A DNA stretch of 11,368 nucleotides from an uncultured Eubacteriales bacterium (GTDB lineage Bacteria > Bacillota_A > Clostridia > Christensenellales > Aristaeellaceae): NCBI GenBank assembly GCA_902775835.1, contig CACYNZ010000093.1, positions 1 through 11,368 on the forward strand, written 5' to 3'. A program made the translations under genes and the position numbers. This document shows, piece after piece, positions 1 through 7,091 of the stretch. The notes beneath the pieces are model-generated. The model was given only the letters and a program-made list of their open reading frames with translations. It was not told the DNA's origin and did not search any database. Each line of letters begins with the position of its first letter. The first letter of the stretch is position 1.

Positions 1-377
1 ATCTGACCGCCGCCGGATATGCCCTGGGGCTTGCCGGCGCGGCCATGGGCTATCTGCGGTATAACCGGTATCCGGCCAAGGTGTTCATGGGCGACACGGG
101 CTCCATGTTTATCGGCGGCGCGGTGGTGGGACTGTCCATGCTGACCCGCCAGCCCTTCCTGCTTCTGCTGTTTGATTTCACCCTGATCATGTCTTCGGTC
201 AGCGTCATTCTTCAGCGCATCTATTTCAAGCTGACGCACGGGAAGCGGATTTTCAAGATGTCCCCGATTCACCATCACTTTGAGCTCAGCGGCTACAGTG
301 AGACCCAGATTGTGTCCATGTATGCCTGCGTAACGGCAGTGCTCAGCGTGTGCGCGGTACTCAGTCAGATTCGGTGA
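1..377 (+). CDS. mraY: Phospho-N-acetylmuramoyl-pentapeptide transferase (MraY), 3' part
   Basis: This is the C-terminal 124 residues of MraY, the integral membrane enzyme that moves phospho-MurNAc-pentapeptide from UDP onto undecaprenyl phosphate to make lipid I. The reading frame is open from position 3 and runs off the left edge, so the start is outside the window. Two family signatures are visible: VFMGDTGS (about 87-110), with the catalytic-site Asp, and SPIHHHFE (about 262-285), the triple-His motif on a cytoplasmic loop. Hydrophobic segments follow each motif, and the protein ends just after the last one, as usual for MraY. The TGA stop lies 11 bp before murD, so the two are surely co-transcribed. 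Identification is secure; only the truncation limits it. Confidence 0.97.
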   Translation, partial: LTAAGYALGLAGAAMGYLRYNRYPAKVFMGDTGSMFIGGAVVGLSMLTRQPFLLLLFDFTLIMSSVSVILQRIYFKLTHGKRIFKMSPIHHHFELSGYSETQIVSMYACVTAVLSVCAVLSQIR

Positions 378-388
378 GGAATGATCGT

Positions 389-1756
389 ATGGAAATGAAA
401 GATAAGCGTGTCTGTGTTCTGGGCATGGCAAGGTCCGGTGTGGCCGCTGCCCATCTGCTTTCCGGGCTGGGTGCCCGGGTGACCATCTGTGACCGGAAAA
501 CCCGGGAAGACCTGGGGGAGTCCCTCGGGGAGCTGGAAGGCCTCGGGATTGAGTATGCGCTGGGCGGCGAGCCTGAAGACCTGCCGGGACGCACGGATCT
601 TCTGGTGCTGAGCCCGGGCATTCCGTGGAACGCACCCTATGTGCAGAAATTCCGGGAACATCATGTGCCGGTGCTCGCGGAAATAGAAGTGGCCTCCCGC
701 CTGATGCAGGGGCTGCTTGTTGCCATTACCGGGACCAACGGAAAGACCACGACCACCACGCTTGTCAATGAAATCTTTCTGGCGGCGGGCCGGAGAAGCC
801 ACGCGGTGGGCAATATCGGCTTTCCCTTTTCCCAGGCCGTGCGCGAAGGCGCGGCGGACGACGTCTATGTCTGTGAGTGCTCCTCCTTCCAGATGGAGAC
901 AGTGGACGGGTTCCATCCAAGAGCGGCGGCGCTCCTGAACATCACCGAGGACCATCTCAACCGGCATGGGACCATGCAGGAATATACGCGGCTCAAGATG
1001 CGCATGTTCGAGGCCCAGACCCCGGAGGATGCCGCTATTTTCAATCTGGACGATCCGGGGATTGCCGGACTGTGGGAACAGGTCCCGGGACATGTCTATT
1101 TCTTCTCCAGAAAGCGCGAAGTGGAAGAAGGCGCCTTTGTCCGGGACGGACAGGTGATTCTGCGCATCGGCGGCAGGGAAGAGAACGTCTGCCGGACAGA
1201 GGAAATCCGGATTCCGGGACCGCATAATCTGGAAAATGCCCTGGCGGCGGTGGTGCTCACCGGCGTCTGCGGCGTACCCGTCTCTGTCATCCGCGAGACG
1301 CTCAGAACCTTCCCCGGCGTAGAGCACCGGATTGAGTTTGTCCGGGAAATCCAGGGCTGCCGGTTCATCAATGATTCCAAGGGCACCAATGTGGATTCCA
1401 CGCTCCGGGCAGTGGAAACCATGGACCGTCCCACGGTCATGATCCTGGGCGGATCTGACAAGCATGCGGATTTCCTGCCGCTGGCCCGTGCCATGAAGGA
1501 CAAGGAACTGATCCGTGGAGCCGTGGTGCTCGGCGCCACGGCGGACCAGATTCAGGATGCGCTTGAGAAAACCGGCTTTGAACCGGTAAAGCGGGCAGCA
1601 AGCCTGGAAGAGGCCGTGCATCTTGCCTGGGACATGGTCGGGACGGGCAATGTGCTACTGTCCCCGGCATGCGCGTCGTTTGACATGTTCCGCGACTTTG
1701 AGCAGCGCGGGGAAATCTTCAAGGAAATCGTAGGAAACCTTCACGAAAGAAGTTGA
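389..1756 (+). CDS. murD: UDP-N-acetylmuramoyl-L-alanine--D-glutamate ligase (MurD)
   Basis: Cytoplasmic Mur ligase that adds D-glutamate to UDP-MurNAc-L-Ala using ATP. The product is 455 residues, a normal length. Domain 1 is a Rossmann-like UDP-binding fold (residues 1-105, GMARSG near 12). The central ATPase domain carries the P-loop GTNGKT at 115-120, the NITEDHL-RHG motif at 184-194, and Lys203 in RLKMRMF, the likely carbamylated lysine. The C-terminal domain has EHRIEF (312-317), NDSKGTN (328-334) and a late SPACASFD motif. An in-frame ATG at 350 would overlap mraY, but the ATG at 389 is preferred because GAGGA at 376-380 sits 8 nt upstream of it. The stop is 6 bp before the next gene. 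In most dcw clusters ftsW, murG and murC follow murD; here they do not. Confidence 0.96.
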   Translation: MEMKDKRVCVLGMARSGVAAAHLLSGLGARVTICDRKTREDLGESLGELEGLGIEYALGGEPEDLPGRTDLLVLSPGIPWNAPYVQKFREHHVPVLAEIEVASRLMQGLLVAITGTNGKTTTTTLVNEIFLAAGRRSHAVGNIGFPFSQAVREGAADDVYVCECSSFQMETVDGFHPRAAALLNITEDHLNRHGTMQEYTRLKMRMFEAQTPEDAAIFNLDDPGIAGLWEQVPGHVYFFSRKREVEEGAFVRDGQVILRIGGREENVCRTEEIRIPGPHNLENALAAVVLTGVCGVPVSVIRETLRTFPGVEHRIEFVREIQGCRFINDSKGTNVDSTLRAVETMDRPTVMILGGSDKHADFLPLARAMKDKELIRGAVVLGATADQIQDALEKTGFEPVKRAASLEEAVHLAWDMVGTGNVLLSPACASFDMFRDFEQRGEIFKEIVGNLHERS

Positions 1757-1762
1757 GCATAC

Positions 1763-2914
1763 ATGCGTTTGGCCAAAAACCATCCGCTTCAGTTTCTGAA
1801 GGGGAAAAAGCATGAGGAGCAGCCCAGGGAGGACATCCGGTTCAGCTGGCAGACAGGCGGGTATCATATGGAACACTCCAAGCTGGAGGACGATGAGGGC
1901 GTTACGGACGGCAATGACCACGGATATCAGGTGGTGGGATACAACGGAAGCGCTCCGGACTGGATGGACCCCTTCAACGACCGTGCCGTGGACCCGTCGC
2001 TGGTCAAGGAACGCTCCCTGGAGCTGATGGATCACCGCGGAACCTTCTGGGAAAACTCCCGGGACAAGTATGTGCCCGCAGGCGTAACGCCCGTGGAAGC
2101 GGAAGCCGTGCCGCGCGGCAGACTGCTGCTGGAGCGGATCCGGAAAGTGGAGTTCAGCCAGCTGGTCCGGCCTCTGGTCCTGTTCCTTTCCATTGTGATA
2201 TTCATGGTTGTCATGCGCTATTTTGTGCTGGACGTGCGTACGGTCAGCGTAGTCGGCGCCAGCAGGATTTCGGCGGAAGAGATCATCCGGCTTTCCGGCA
2301 TCCAGAAGGGCATGAGCATTCTGAACCTGAATGAAGGCGCCATTGCCCGGAGAATCGAAAGCAATCCGTATCTGTGCAATGTGAAGCTGGACAACAAGGG
2401 CACCCATGAAGTGGTCATCCGCGTCAGGGAACGCACCGGCGAAGCCTATGCCAGACTCCGCGGCGTACTGTATGTTGTGGACGGAAGCGGCGTGATTCTC
2501 GAAGAGGAAGTCAACGCCGTGCCCTTCAAGGGCGATGAGGAAGGCCAGAAGCGTCTTGCAGCGATCACCGAAGGCCGGGTCGAACTGCTGCTCGGAAACG
2601 TGGGCAGATGCACAGTGGGCAGCCCGCTTCAGGTGAATACGGCAACGCTGTACACCATGCAGGAGATTTTCCGGGAGCTCAGGGCCATGTCCATGGACCA
2701 CTATATTACGGAAATCACGCTTTCAGACCTGGGCAATATCAGCATGGCCACATCAGACGGCTATTCAGTCCGATTCGGTGACCGGAGCCGGGTGCACGCG
2801 AAGCTGCGCGTGCTTGCCCTGGTGGCAGACAAACTGAAGGCGTCAGCGAAGAGCGGCGGCACCATTGACGTGGAAATTCCGGAGTATCCCACCTGGATTC
2901 CGGAGAGCGTGTGA
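1763..2914 (+). CDS. Cell division protein FtsQ/DivIB, POTRA-domain bitopic membrane protein
   Basis: The 383-residue product has the FtsQ/DivIB layout. A charged cytoplasmic N-terminus (1-133) is followed by one transmembrane helix (about 135-154, LVRPLVLFLSIVIFMVV). A POTRA domain follows at about 158-224, starting FVLDVRTVSVVGAS and including the SNPYL-x-VKL pattern at about 200-209. An extracytoplasmic beta domain runs to the C-terminus. The family scaffolds the septal FtsB-FtsL complex. The acidic, Gly/Asp-rich cytoplasmic region is much longer than in E. coli FtsQ. The start has only a weak purine stretch upstream (GAAAGAAG, 1745-1752), so translation may be coupled to murD, 6 bp away. 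A start at the ATG at 1868 cannot be excluded. Assignment rests on architecture and position before ftsA-ftsZ, because this family is poorly conserved in sequence. Confidence 0.85.
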   Translation: MRLAKNHPLQFLKGKKHEEQPREDIRFSWQTGGYHMEHSKLEDDEGVTDGNDHGYQVVGYNGSAPDWMDPFNDRAVDPSLVKERSLELMDHRGTFWENSRDKYVPAGVTPVEAEAVPRGRLLLERIRKVEFSQLVRPLVLFLSIVIFMVVMRYFVLDVRTVSVVGASRISAEEIIRLSGIQKGMSILNLNEGAIARRIESNPYLCNVKLDNKGTHEVVIRVRERTGEAYARLRGVLYVVDGSGVILEEEVNAVPFKGDEEGQKRLAAITEGRVELLLGNVGRCTVGSPLQVNTATLYTMQEIFRELRAMSMDHYITEITLSDLGNISMATSDGYSVRFGDRSRVHAKLRVLALVADKLKASAKSGGTIDVEIPEYPTWIPESV

Positions 2915-2929
2915 TTTTCCGGGGTATAC

Positions 2930-2958
2930 TTGCACGGAGCTCAGAAAGATTGTATAAT
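2930..2958 (+). promoter_or_regulatory. Sigma-A type promoter for ftsA-ftsZ
   Basis: TTGCAC at 2930-2935 and a perfect TATAAT at 2953-2958 are separated by exactly 17 bp, in the 112-bp gap between the divIB/ftsQ stop and ftsA. The predicted start of transcription is near 2965, giving a leader of about 60 nt. It would give ftsA-ftsZ expression independent of the upstream murein genes. Dedicated promoters ahead of ftsA or ftsZ are known in other bacteria. Confidence 0.75.
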
Positions 2959-2965
2959 TGACAAA

Positions 2966-3005
2966 GGATTTTTTCGGCCGTTTTCTTTGTGCCGTCAGAA
3001 AATCC
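2966..3005 (+). promoter_or_regulatory. Possible stem-loop in the ftsA 5' leader
   Basis: GGATTTT (2966-2972) is the exact complement of AAAATCC (2999-3005). Inside, CGGC (2975-2978) can pair with GCCG (2991-2994). The result is an interrupted hairpin that would begin almost at the predicted transcript start and end 8 nt before the ftsA ribosome binding site (3014-3019). No T-tract follows, so it is not a terminator. It could stabilise the 5' end of the transcript or be chance pairing. Confidence 0.3.
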
Positions 3006-3026
3006 GAATAAACGGGAGGTTGCGCT

Positions 3027-4226
3027 ATGAAGACCACGATTGCAGCGATCGATTTTGGTACCAGCAAGATTGTGACGCTGGTAGCTGAGAACAGCGGAAA
3101 AACCCGCTGTGATATCGTGGGCACCGGAATTGCGGCATATGACGGCTATCTGCCGGAAGGATGGAATAATCCCCAGGAACTGAATAACCAGATTCTGGCT
3201 TCCATTTCGGATGCGGAAGCGCAGATGCGCCATAAGAAGATCAAGAATCTGAACGTCGGTGTGCCTGCAGCCTTTACCCGGGTATATGCAACCCAGGCAA
3301 GGATTTCCCTGAAAGGCACGGACCCGCGTGTGACCAGTCAGGATGTCAAGGAAATCTTCCGTGCCGCGGAAAAGAATCTTGGCGAGACCATGGGCGTGAT
3401 TGTTCACTCATCACCGGCATGGTTCCGCGTGGATGATGGAAACAAGGCCATTGAACCCGTCGGACTGAAGGGCAGGGAGCTGAGCGCTCTGATTTCCTTC
3501 GTGGTGGCAGACCGCTATTTCGTGGAGGATGTGAGCAAACGCCTGTCTGAGCTGGGCTATATCGTGGATGGATTCTATTCCACGGCTGCCGGTGAGGGCA
3601 TGCTGTTCCTGCCGGAGGAAGACCGCGACAAGACCTGTGCCCTGATTGATATCGGATATCTGAGTACGGATGTCATGATCGCCGAAGGCGATGCCATTAT
3701 CTATCTTGAAACCATCGGCATGGGCGGCGGCAATATTGCCGTGGAGCTGGCCTACGGCCTGGATATTCCCCTGCGCGACGCGGAGGAGAAGATCAAGCGT
3801 GCCTATGTATACGGTGCCGATTCCCCGGACAAGACCTACGATATTCCCGGGGCGGACGGTCAGAAGCCGAAGTCCTTTACAAGGGATGAGGTCATGGCCA
3901 TCATCAATCCGAAGGTGGATGAGCTGGCCAGTGAGATTCAGCGCTGCCTGGAAGCTTCCGGCGTCCGGCTGGGCAACTGGTCCAACATTTATCTGACAGG
4001 CGGAGGGCTTTCCTTCAACCGCGGCGGCCGGGAATACCTTGCCGCCAGGCTGGGACGTCCTGTGCGGGATACCCCCAAGCGCACGGCGACCTTCAATTCC
4101 CACGCCTATTCCAGCACCCTGGGTCTGCTGGACCTCATTATTGATACCGTGGAACAGAACCATCAGCAGTCAGCCGGCAGCGGCAACGGGATCGTGAATT
4201 TCTTCAGAACCCTCATGGGCGGCTGA
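3027..4226 (+). CDS. ftsA: Cell division protein FtsA (actin-like Z-ring membrane anchor)
   Basis: This 399-residue actin/Hsp70-fold ATPase tethers FtsZ to the membrane and recruits later divisome proteins. The phosphate-1 loop is IDFGTSK at 8-14. The SHS2 (1C) subdomain typical of FtsA lies at roughly 76-165. The phosphate-2 region is [11 protein letters not shown] at 206-216, followed by MGGGNIA at 232-238. The adenosine-site motif is LTGGGLSF at 323-330. The last dozen residues ([12 protein letters not shown]) form a short amphipathic helix after a flexible Ser/Gly stretch, matching the FtsA membrane-targeting tail. GGGAGG at 3014-3019, 7 nt before the ATG, fixes the start. The phosphate-2 loop lacks the usual Gly-Gly after DIG, which is unusual. 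The gene precedes ftsZ by 47 bp. Confidence 0.9.
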   Translation: MKTTIAAIDFGTSKIVTLVAENSGKTRCDIVGTGIAAYDGYLPEGWNNPQELNNQILASISDAEAQMRHKKIKNLNVGVPAAFTRVYATQARISLKGTDPRVTSQDVKEIFRAAEKNLGETMGVIVHSSPAWFRVDDGNKAIEPVGLKGRELSALISFVVADRYFVEDVSKRLSELGYIVDGFYSTAAGEGMLFLPEEDRDKTCALIDIGYLSTDVMIAEGDAIIYLETIGMGGGNIAVELAYGLDIPLRDAEEKIKRAYVYGADSPDKTYDIPGADGQKPKSFTRDEVMAIINPKVDELASEIQRCLEASGVRLGNWSNIYLTGGGLSFNRGGREYLAARLGRPVRDTPKRTATFNSHAYSSTLGLLDLIIDTVEQNHQQSAGSGNGIVNFFRTLMGG

Positions 4227-4238
4227 GCAGGAATAGAG

Positions 4239-4251
4239 GCCGCTATGCGGC
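4239..4251 (+). other. Short hairpin in the ftsA-ftsZ gap
   Basis: GCCGC (4239-4243) pairs perfectly with GCGGC (4247-4251) around a 3-nt loop, 10 nt before the ftsZ ribosome binding site. It is too short and lacks a T-tract, so it should not terminate. It could mark an mRNA processing or stability element that raises ftsZ relative to ftsA, but a 5-bp stem may also be chance. Confidence 0.25.
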
Positions 4252-4273
4252 ATACAAGTCAGGAGGATGCAGG

Positions 4274-5647
4274 ATGATTGAATTCCAGAACGACAGTCAG
4301 GCCAACTTTGCGTCAATTAAGGTGGTTGGCTGCGGCGGCGGCGGAAACAATGCTGTCAATCGCATGATGGAGGCCGGCCTTCGCGGAGTGGAGTTCATTT
4401 CCGTCAATACGGACCGCCAGGCACTCGGCATGTCCAATGCCACCACAAAGATCCAGATCGGTGAGAAGCTGACCAAGGGTCTTGGTGCGGGTGCTGTGCC
4501 GGAAGTCGGCCGCCGCGCTGCGGAAGAAAGCCGCGAGGAGATTGCTGCTGCTCTGGAAGGGGCAGACCTGGTGTTCGTTACAGCCGGCATGGGTGGCGGA
4601 ACCGGTACCGGAGCCGCGCCTATTGTGGCTGAAGTGGCACGGGATGTCGGTGCACTGACCATCGCCGTGGTGACCAAGCCCTTCACATTCGAGGGCAAGC
4701 AGCGCGCCAAGAATGCGGAAGCTGGTATTGCCGACCTGAAGCAGCGCGTGGATACGCTTGTGGTGATTCCCAATGACCGTCTCCTGCAGGTGGTCAGCAA
4801 GGGAACCAGCATGCTGGAAGCCTTCCGGACAGCGGACGACGTGCTGCGCCAGGGCATTCAGGGCATTTCGGACCTGATCGCCGTGCCTGCACTGATCAAC
4901 CTCGACTTTGCAGACGTGAAGACCGTCATGGAATCCGGCGGTATGGCGCACATGGGCATCGGCGCGGCCAAGGGCGAGAACCGTATGGTGAACGCGGCCA
5001 AGGAAGCGATTTCCAGCCCGTTGCTTGAAACCAGCATTGACGGCGCAAGGGCTGTTCTGATCAATATCACCGGCGGAAGCGATATCTCCATCATGGATAT
5101 CAATGAAGCCGCGAATATGGTCATGCAGGCCGCGGATCCGGATGCCAACATTATCTTTGGTGCCGGCATTGACGAGTCCATGGGCGATGAAGTGCGCATC
5201 ACCGTGATTGCCACGGGCTTTGAAAAGACGCCGTTCCCGCCCAGAGAGCCCGCACGCAAGCCGCGCGAGCAGGAACATGACCGCCTCTACGGTACCGGAA
5301 GCTATTCCACTTCTGCATTCTCCGGATATGCTTCTGCACCCCAGCGCGGCGATTATGAGGACAGCAGCTATGGTGCCTCCAATCTGGAGCCCACCAATAC
5401 CTATATGTCTTCCGGACGTCCGTCCATCGGCGTTCCCGGCATGCAGGGCGGATATCAGAACTATCAGCCCATGCAGCAGGGCAATGTATACGGCCAGCCG
5501 CAGGTGTTCACCCAGCCGGTTCAGCCGCCGTATCAGACCACGTTCGGCTCCACCCAGCAGGTGCAGCCCACGCAGGATACCCAGAGCGGCCGGGCCATGG
5601 AGAAGGATGACAAGGGCATTCCCGCCTATCTGAACCATCGCCGCTGA
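4274..5647 (+). CDS. ftsZ: Cell division protein FtsZ (tubulin-like GTPase)
   Basis: This 457-residue protein is the Z-ring subunit, a cytoplasmic GTPase that polymerises at the division site. The N-terminal Rossmann domain begins with [15 protein letters not shown] (17-31). The tubulin signature GGGTGTG lies at 107-113. The catalytic T7 loop is NLDFADV at 209-215. A second alpha/beta domain runs to about residue 316. The C-terminal linker (about 320-444) is long and rich in Tyr, Gln, Pro, Ser and Gly. It ends in a conserved tail peptide, GIPAYL with a basic end (NHRR), which binds FtsA and other partners. A perfect AGGAGG at 4261-4266, 7 nt before the ATG, sets the start and predicts strong translation. 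It is the last gene of the cluster; a terminator follows 17 bp after the stop. Confidence 0.98.
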   Translation: MIEFQNDSQANFASIKVVGCGGGGNNAVNRMMEAGLRGVEFISVNTDRQALGMSNATTKIQIGEKLTKGLGAGAVPEVGRRAAEESREEIAAALEGADLVFVTAGMGGGTGTGAAPIVAEVARDVGALTIAVVTKPFTFEGKQRAKNAEAGIADLKQRVDTLVVIPNDRLLQVVSKGTSMLEAFRTADDVLRQGIQGISDLIAVPALINLDFADVKTVMESGGMAHMGIGAAKGENRMVNAAKEAISSPLLETSIDGARAVLINITGGSDISIMDINEAANMVMQAADPDANIIFGAGIDESMGDEVRITVIATGFEKTPFPPREPARKPREQEHDRLYGTGSYSTSAFSGYASAPQRGDYEDSSYGASNLEPTNTYMSSGRPSIGVPGMQGGYQNYQPMQQGNVYGQPQVFTQPVQPPYQTTFGSTQQVQPTQDTQSGRAMEKDDKGIPAYLNHRR

Positions 5648-5664
5648 TTCAATGGAAACACATG

Positions 5665-5696
5665 ACACGCAGTCTCAGATGGCTGCGTGTTTTTTT
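5665..5696 (+). terminator. Intrinsic terminator after ftsZ
   Basis: ACACGCAG (5665-5672) pairs perfectly with CTGCGTGT (5683-5690) around a 10-nt loop. A run of seven T (5690-5696) follows immediately. This is a canonical rho-independent terminator closing the ftsA-ftsZ transcript. Confidence 0.92.
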
Positions 5697-5709
5697 GCGT
5701 CCGGACATG

Positions 5710-5740
5710 AAAAAAGCCGGTCATGCGGGGCATGACCGGC
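5710..5740 (-). terminator. Intrinsic terminator of the GH27 gene
   Basis: Read on the minus strand, an 11-bp perfect GC-rich stem (arms 5730-5740 and 5716-5726, 3-nt loop) is followed by six T (5715-5710). It lies 14 bp past the glycosidase stop codon. With the ftsZ terminator 13 bp away, it insulates two converging transcription units. Confidence 0.93.
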
Positions 5741-5754
5741 CGGGAGACAGGAGA

Positions 5755-7008
5755 TCAGACTTTCCAGACTGCTGCGCCGTGAGGCGGAAGCTTGGACATG
5801 AGCCGGCCGGAGATCCTGTTTCCGGTCCAGAGCTCTTCCGCGTCATGGATGGGCTTTTCCACCACATCTTCACCGACGCAGACTTTGCGCTCTTCATCCG
5901 AGAGATTGAACAGGCCTACATAGACGGCACTGCCGTTGATTTCGTGCGCCATCCAGACGCATTCATGCTCCGTGCGGTATAGAGGATGCGCGCAGGAGGT
6001 CGTCTTTTCCATGCCCAGCACCTTTGCGTTGGTCAGGAGCTTCATGGAAAAATCGTCCATCTTGGTCAGCTCGCCGCCGATCATGAGCGGGGAGCGCATG
6101 AGGCACCAGAGGCTCATCATGGTAATGAGCTCCGGGTTCGTGAAATTCGTCCAGTCGTCCGGGCGGTAATCCTGGCGCAGCGCGCCGATGGGCAGCATGT
6201 CCGCGTCCGGCCAGTGTCCGGGACCGGAATGGATGCACCATTTTTCCGCGCGTTCGAACATGGCAAGAAGCTGTTTCCAGTTGTCCCAGAAATCATCCGT
6301 GATCCGCCACATATTCGCGAACTTCTTCAGATGCTCGGCGCGCTCCACAGGGGCGGGGCCGGGAGAGAGACTGAGCACCATGTCGCGGCCGGAATTCCGG
6401 GCGGCGCGGGAAATCGCCTCAATTTCCTTCTCACAGTGGGGATATTCCCGGGCGATATCGTCACACTTGATGAAATCCACGCCCCAGTCCGCGTACATGC
6501 GGAACAGAGAGTCATAGTAGGCCTGTCCGGGCACGGTGCCGTCCTCCCGGGGCGTGCAGTCAATGCCGTACATATCCGGGTTCCAGGCGCACACGGAATT
6601 GGACAGGGCGATCTGGTCACAGGTCAGGTCGCTGCCGAGGACCGGCAGGTGCTGATGGGCGGCCATGCGGGGAAGACCGCGCATGATATGGATGCCGAAC
6701 TTGAGACCGAGGCTGTGCACATACTCGGCCAGCGGGCGGAATCCGGCCCCGTCTCTGGCGGAAGGAAAACGGTTTTTAGCCGGCTGGAGACGTCCGTTTG
6801 CGTCCATGCACAGCGGGGCAAAGGGGACATACTCGTGCGTGGATGCGCTGGGCTGATACCACTGAATGTCCACAACAATGTATTCCCAGCCGTACTGTTT
6901 GAGGTGTTCGGCCATGAACCGGGCATTGCTGCGCACTGTTTCTTCCGTCACTGCGGCGCCATAGCAGTCCCAGCTGTTCCAGCCCATGGGTGGAAAGGCA
7001 GCGATCAT
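5755..7008 (-). CDS. Glycoside hydrolase family 27: alpha-galactosidase or beta-L-arabinopyranosidase
   Basis: The 417-residue protein has the GH27 retaining-glycosidase core: PPMGWNSWDCYG (6-17), GIHIMRG (105-111), the nucleophile region DFIKCDD (178-184, Asp183 as nucleophile by the K-x-D pattern), and WRITDDFWDNW (234-244, Asp239 as likely acid/base). GHWPDADMLPIG (264-275) follows, then a short C-terminal beta domain (about 340-417). There is no signal peptide, so the enzyme is cytoplasmic and acts on imported oligosaccharide. Where classical alpha-galactosidases have Asp-Asp before Cys-Trp for the galactose 4- and 6-hydroxyls, this protein has Asp47-Ile48, which weakens the alpha-galactosidase call. 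A TTG at 7026 is in frame, but the AAGGAG at 7022-7017 lies 8 nt before the ATG at 7008, which is preferred. It lies downstream of the AraC regulator on the same strand. Confidence 0.9.
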   Translation of the reverse strand: MIAAFPPMGWNSWDCYGAAVTEETVRSNARFMAEHLKQYGWEYIVVDIQWYQPSASTHEYVPFAPLCMDANGRLQPAKNRFPSARDGAGFRPLAEYVHSLGLKFGIHIMRGLPRMAAHQHLPVLGSDLTCDQIALSNSVCAWNPDMYGIDCTPREDGTVPGQAYYDSLFRMYADWGVDFIKCDDIAREYPHCEKEIEAISRAARNSGRDMVLSLSPGPAPVERAEHLKKFANMWRITDDFWDNWKQLLAMFERAEKWCIHSGPGHWPDADMLPIGALRQDYRPDDWTNFTNPELITMMSLWCLMRSPLMIGGELTKMDDFSMKLLTNAKVLGMEKTTSCAHPLYRTEHECVWMAHEINGSAVYVGLFNLSDEERKVCVGEDVVEKPIHDAEELWTGNRISGRLMSKLPPHGAAVWKV

Positions 7009-7052
7009 GAAACCATCTCCTTGCAATCAAAAAAATGGGAAGCCCGGAGCGC

Positions 7053-7081
7053 AGTGTACTGGATTTGGAGTCAAACGTCAA
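7053..7081 (-). promoter_or_regulatory. Promoter of the GH27 gene
   Basis: On the minus strand TTGACG (7081-7076) and TACACT (7058-7053) are 17 bp apart, in the 83-bp gap between the araC-type stop and the glycosidase ATG. The -35 matches consensus at 5 of 6 positions and the -10 at 4 of 6. The leader would be about 40 nt. The gene can thus be transcribed alone as well as by read-through from the regulator gene. Confidence 0.6.
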
Positions 7082-7091
7082 TCGGCACAGA

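Noticed and set aside
365..1621. Long open frame of 418 codons on the minus strand opposite murD
   Set aside because: It is antisense to a clear MurD with all motifs. High GC third positions make long antisense frames common, and no domain or ribosome binding site supports it.
4313..5668. Open frame of 451 codons antisense to ftsZ
   Set aside because: FtsZ is unmistakable on the plus strand, and this frame also runs through the ftsZ terminator stem.
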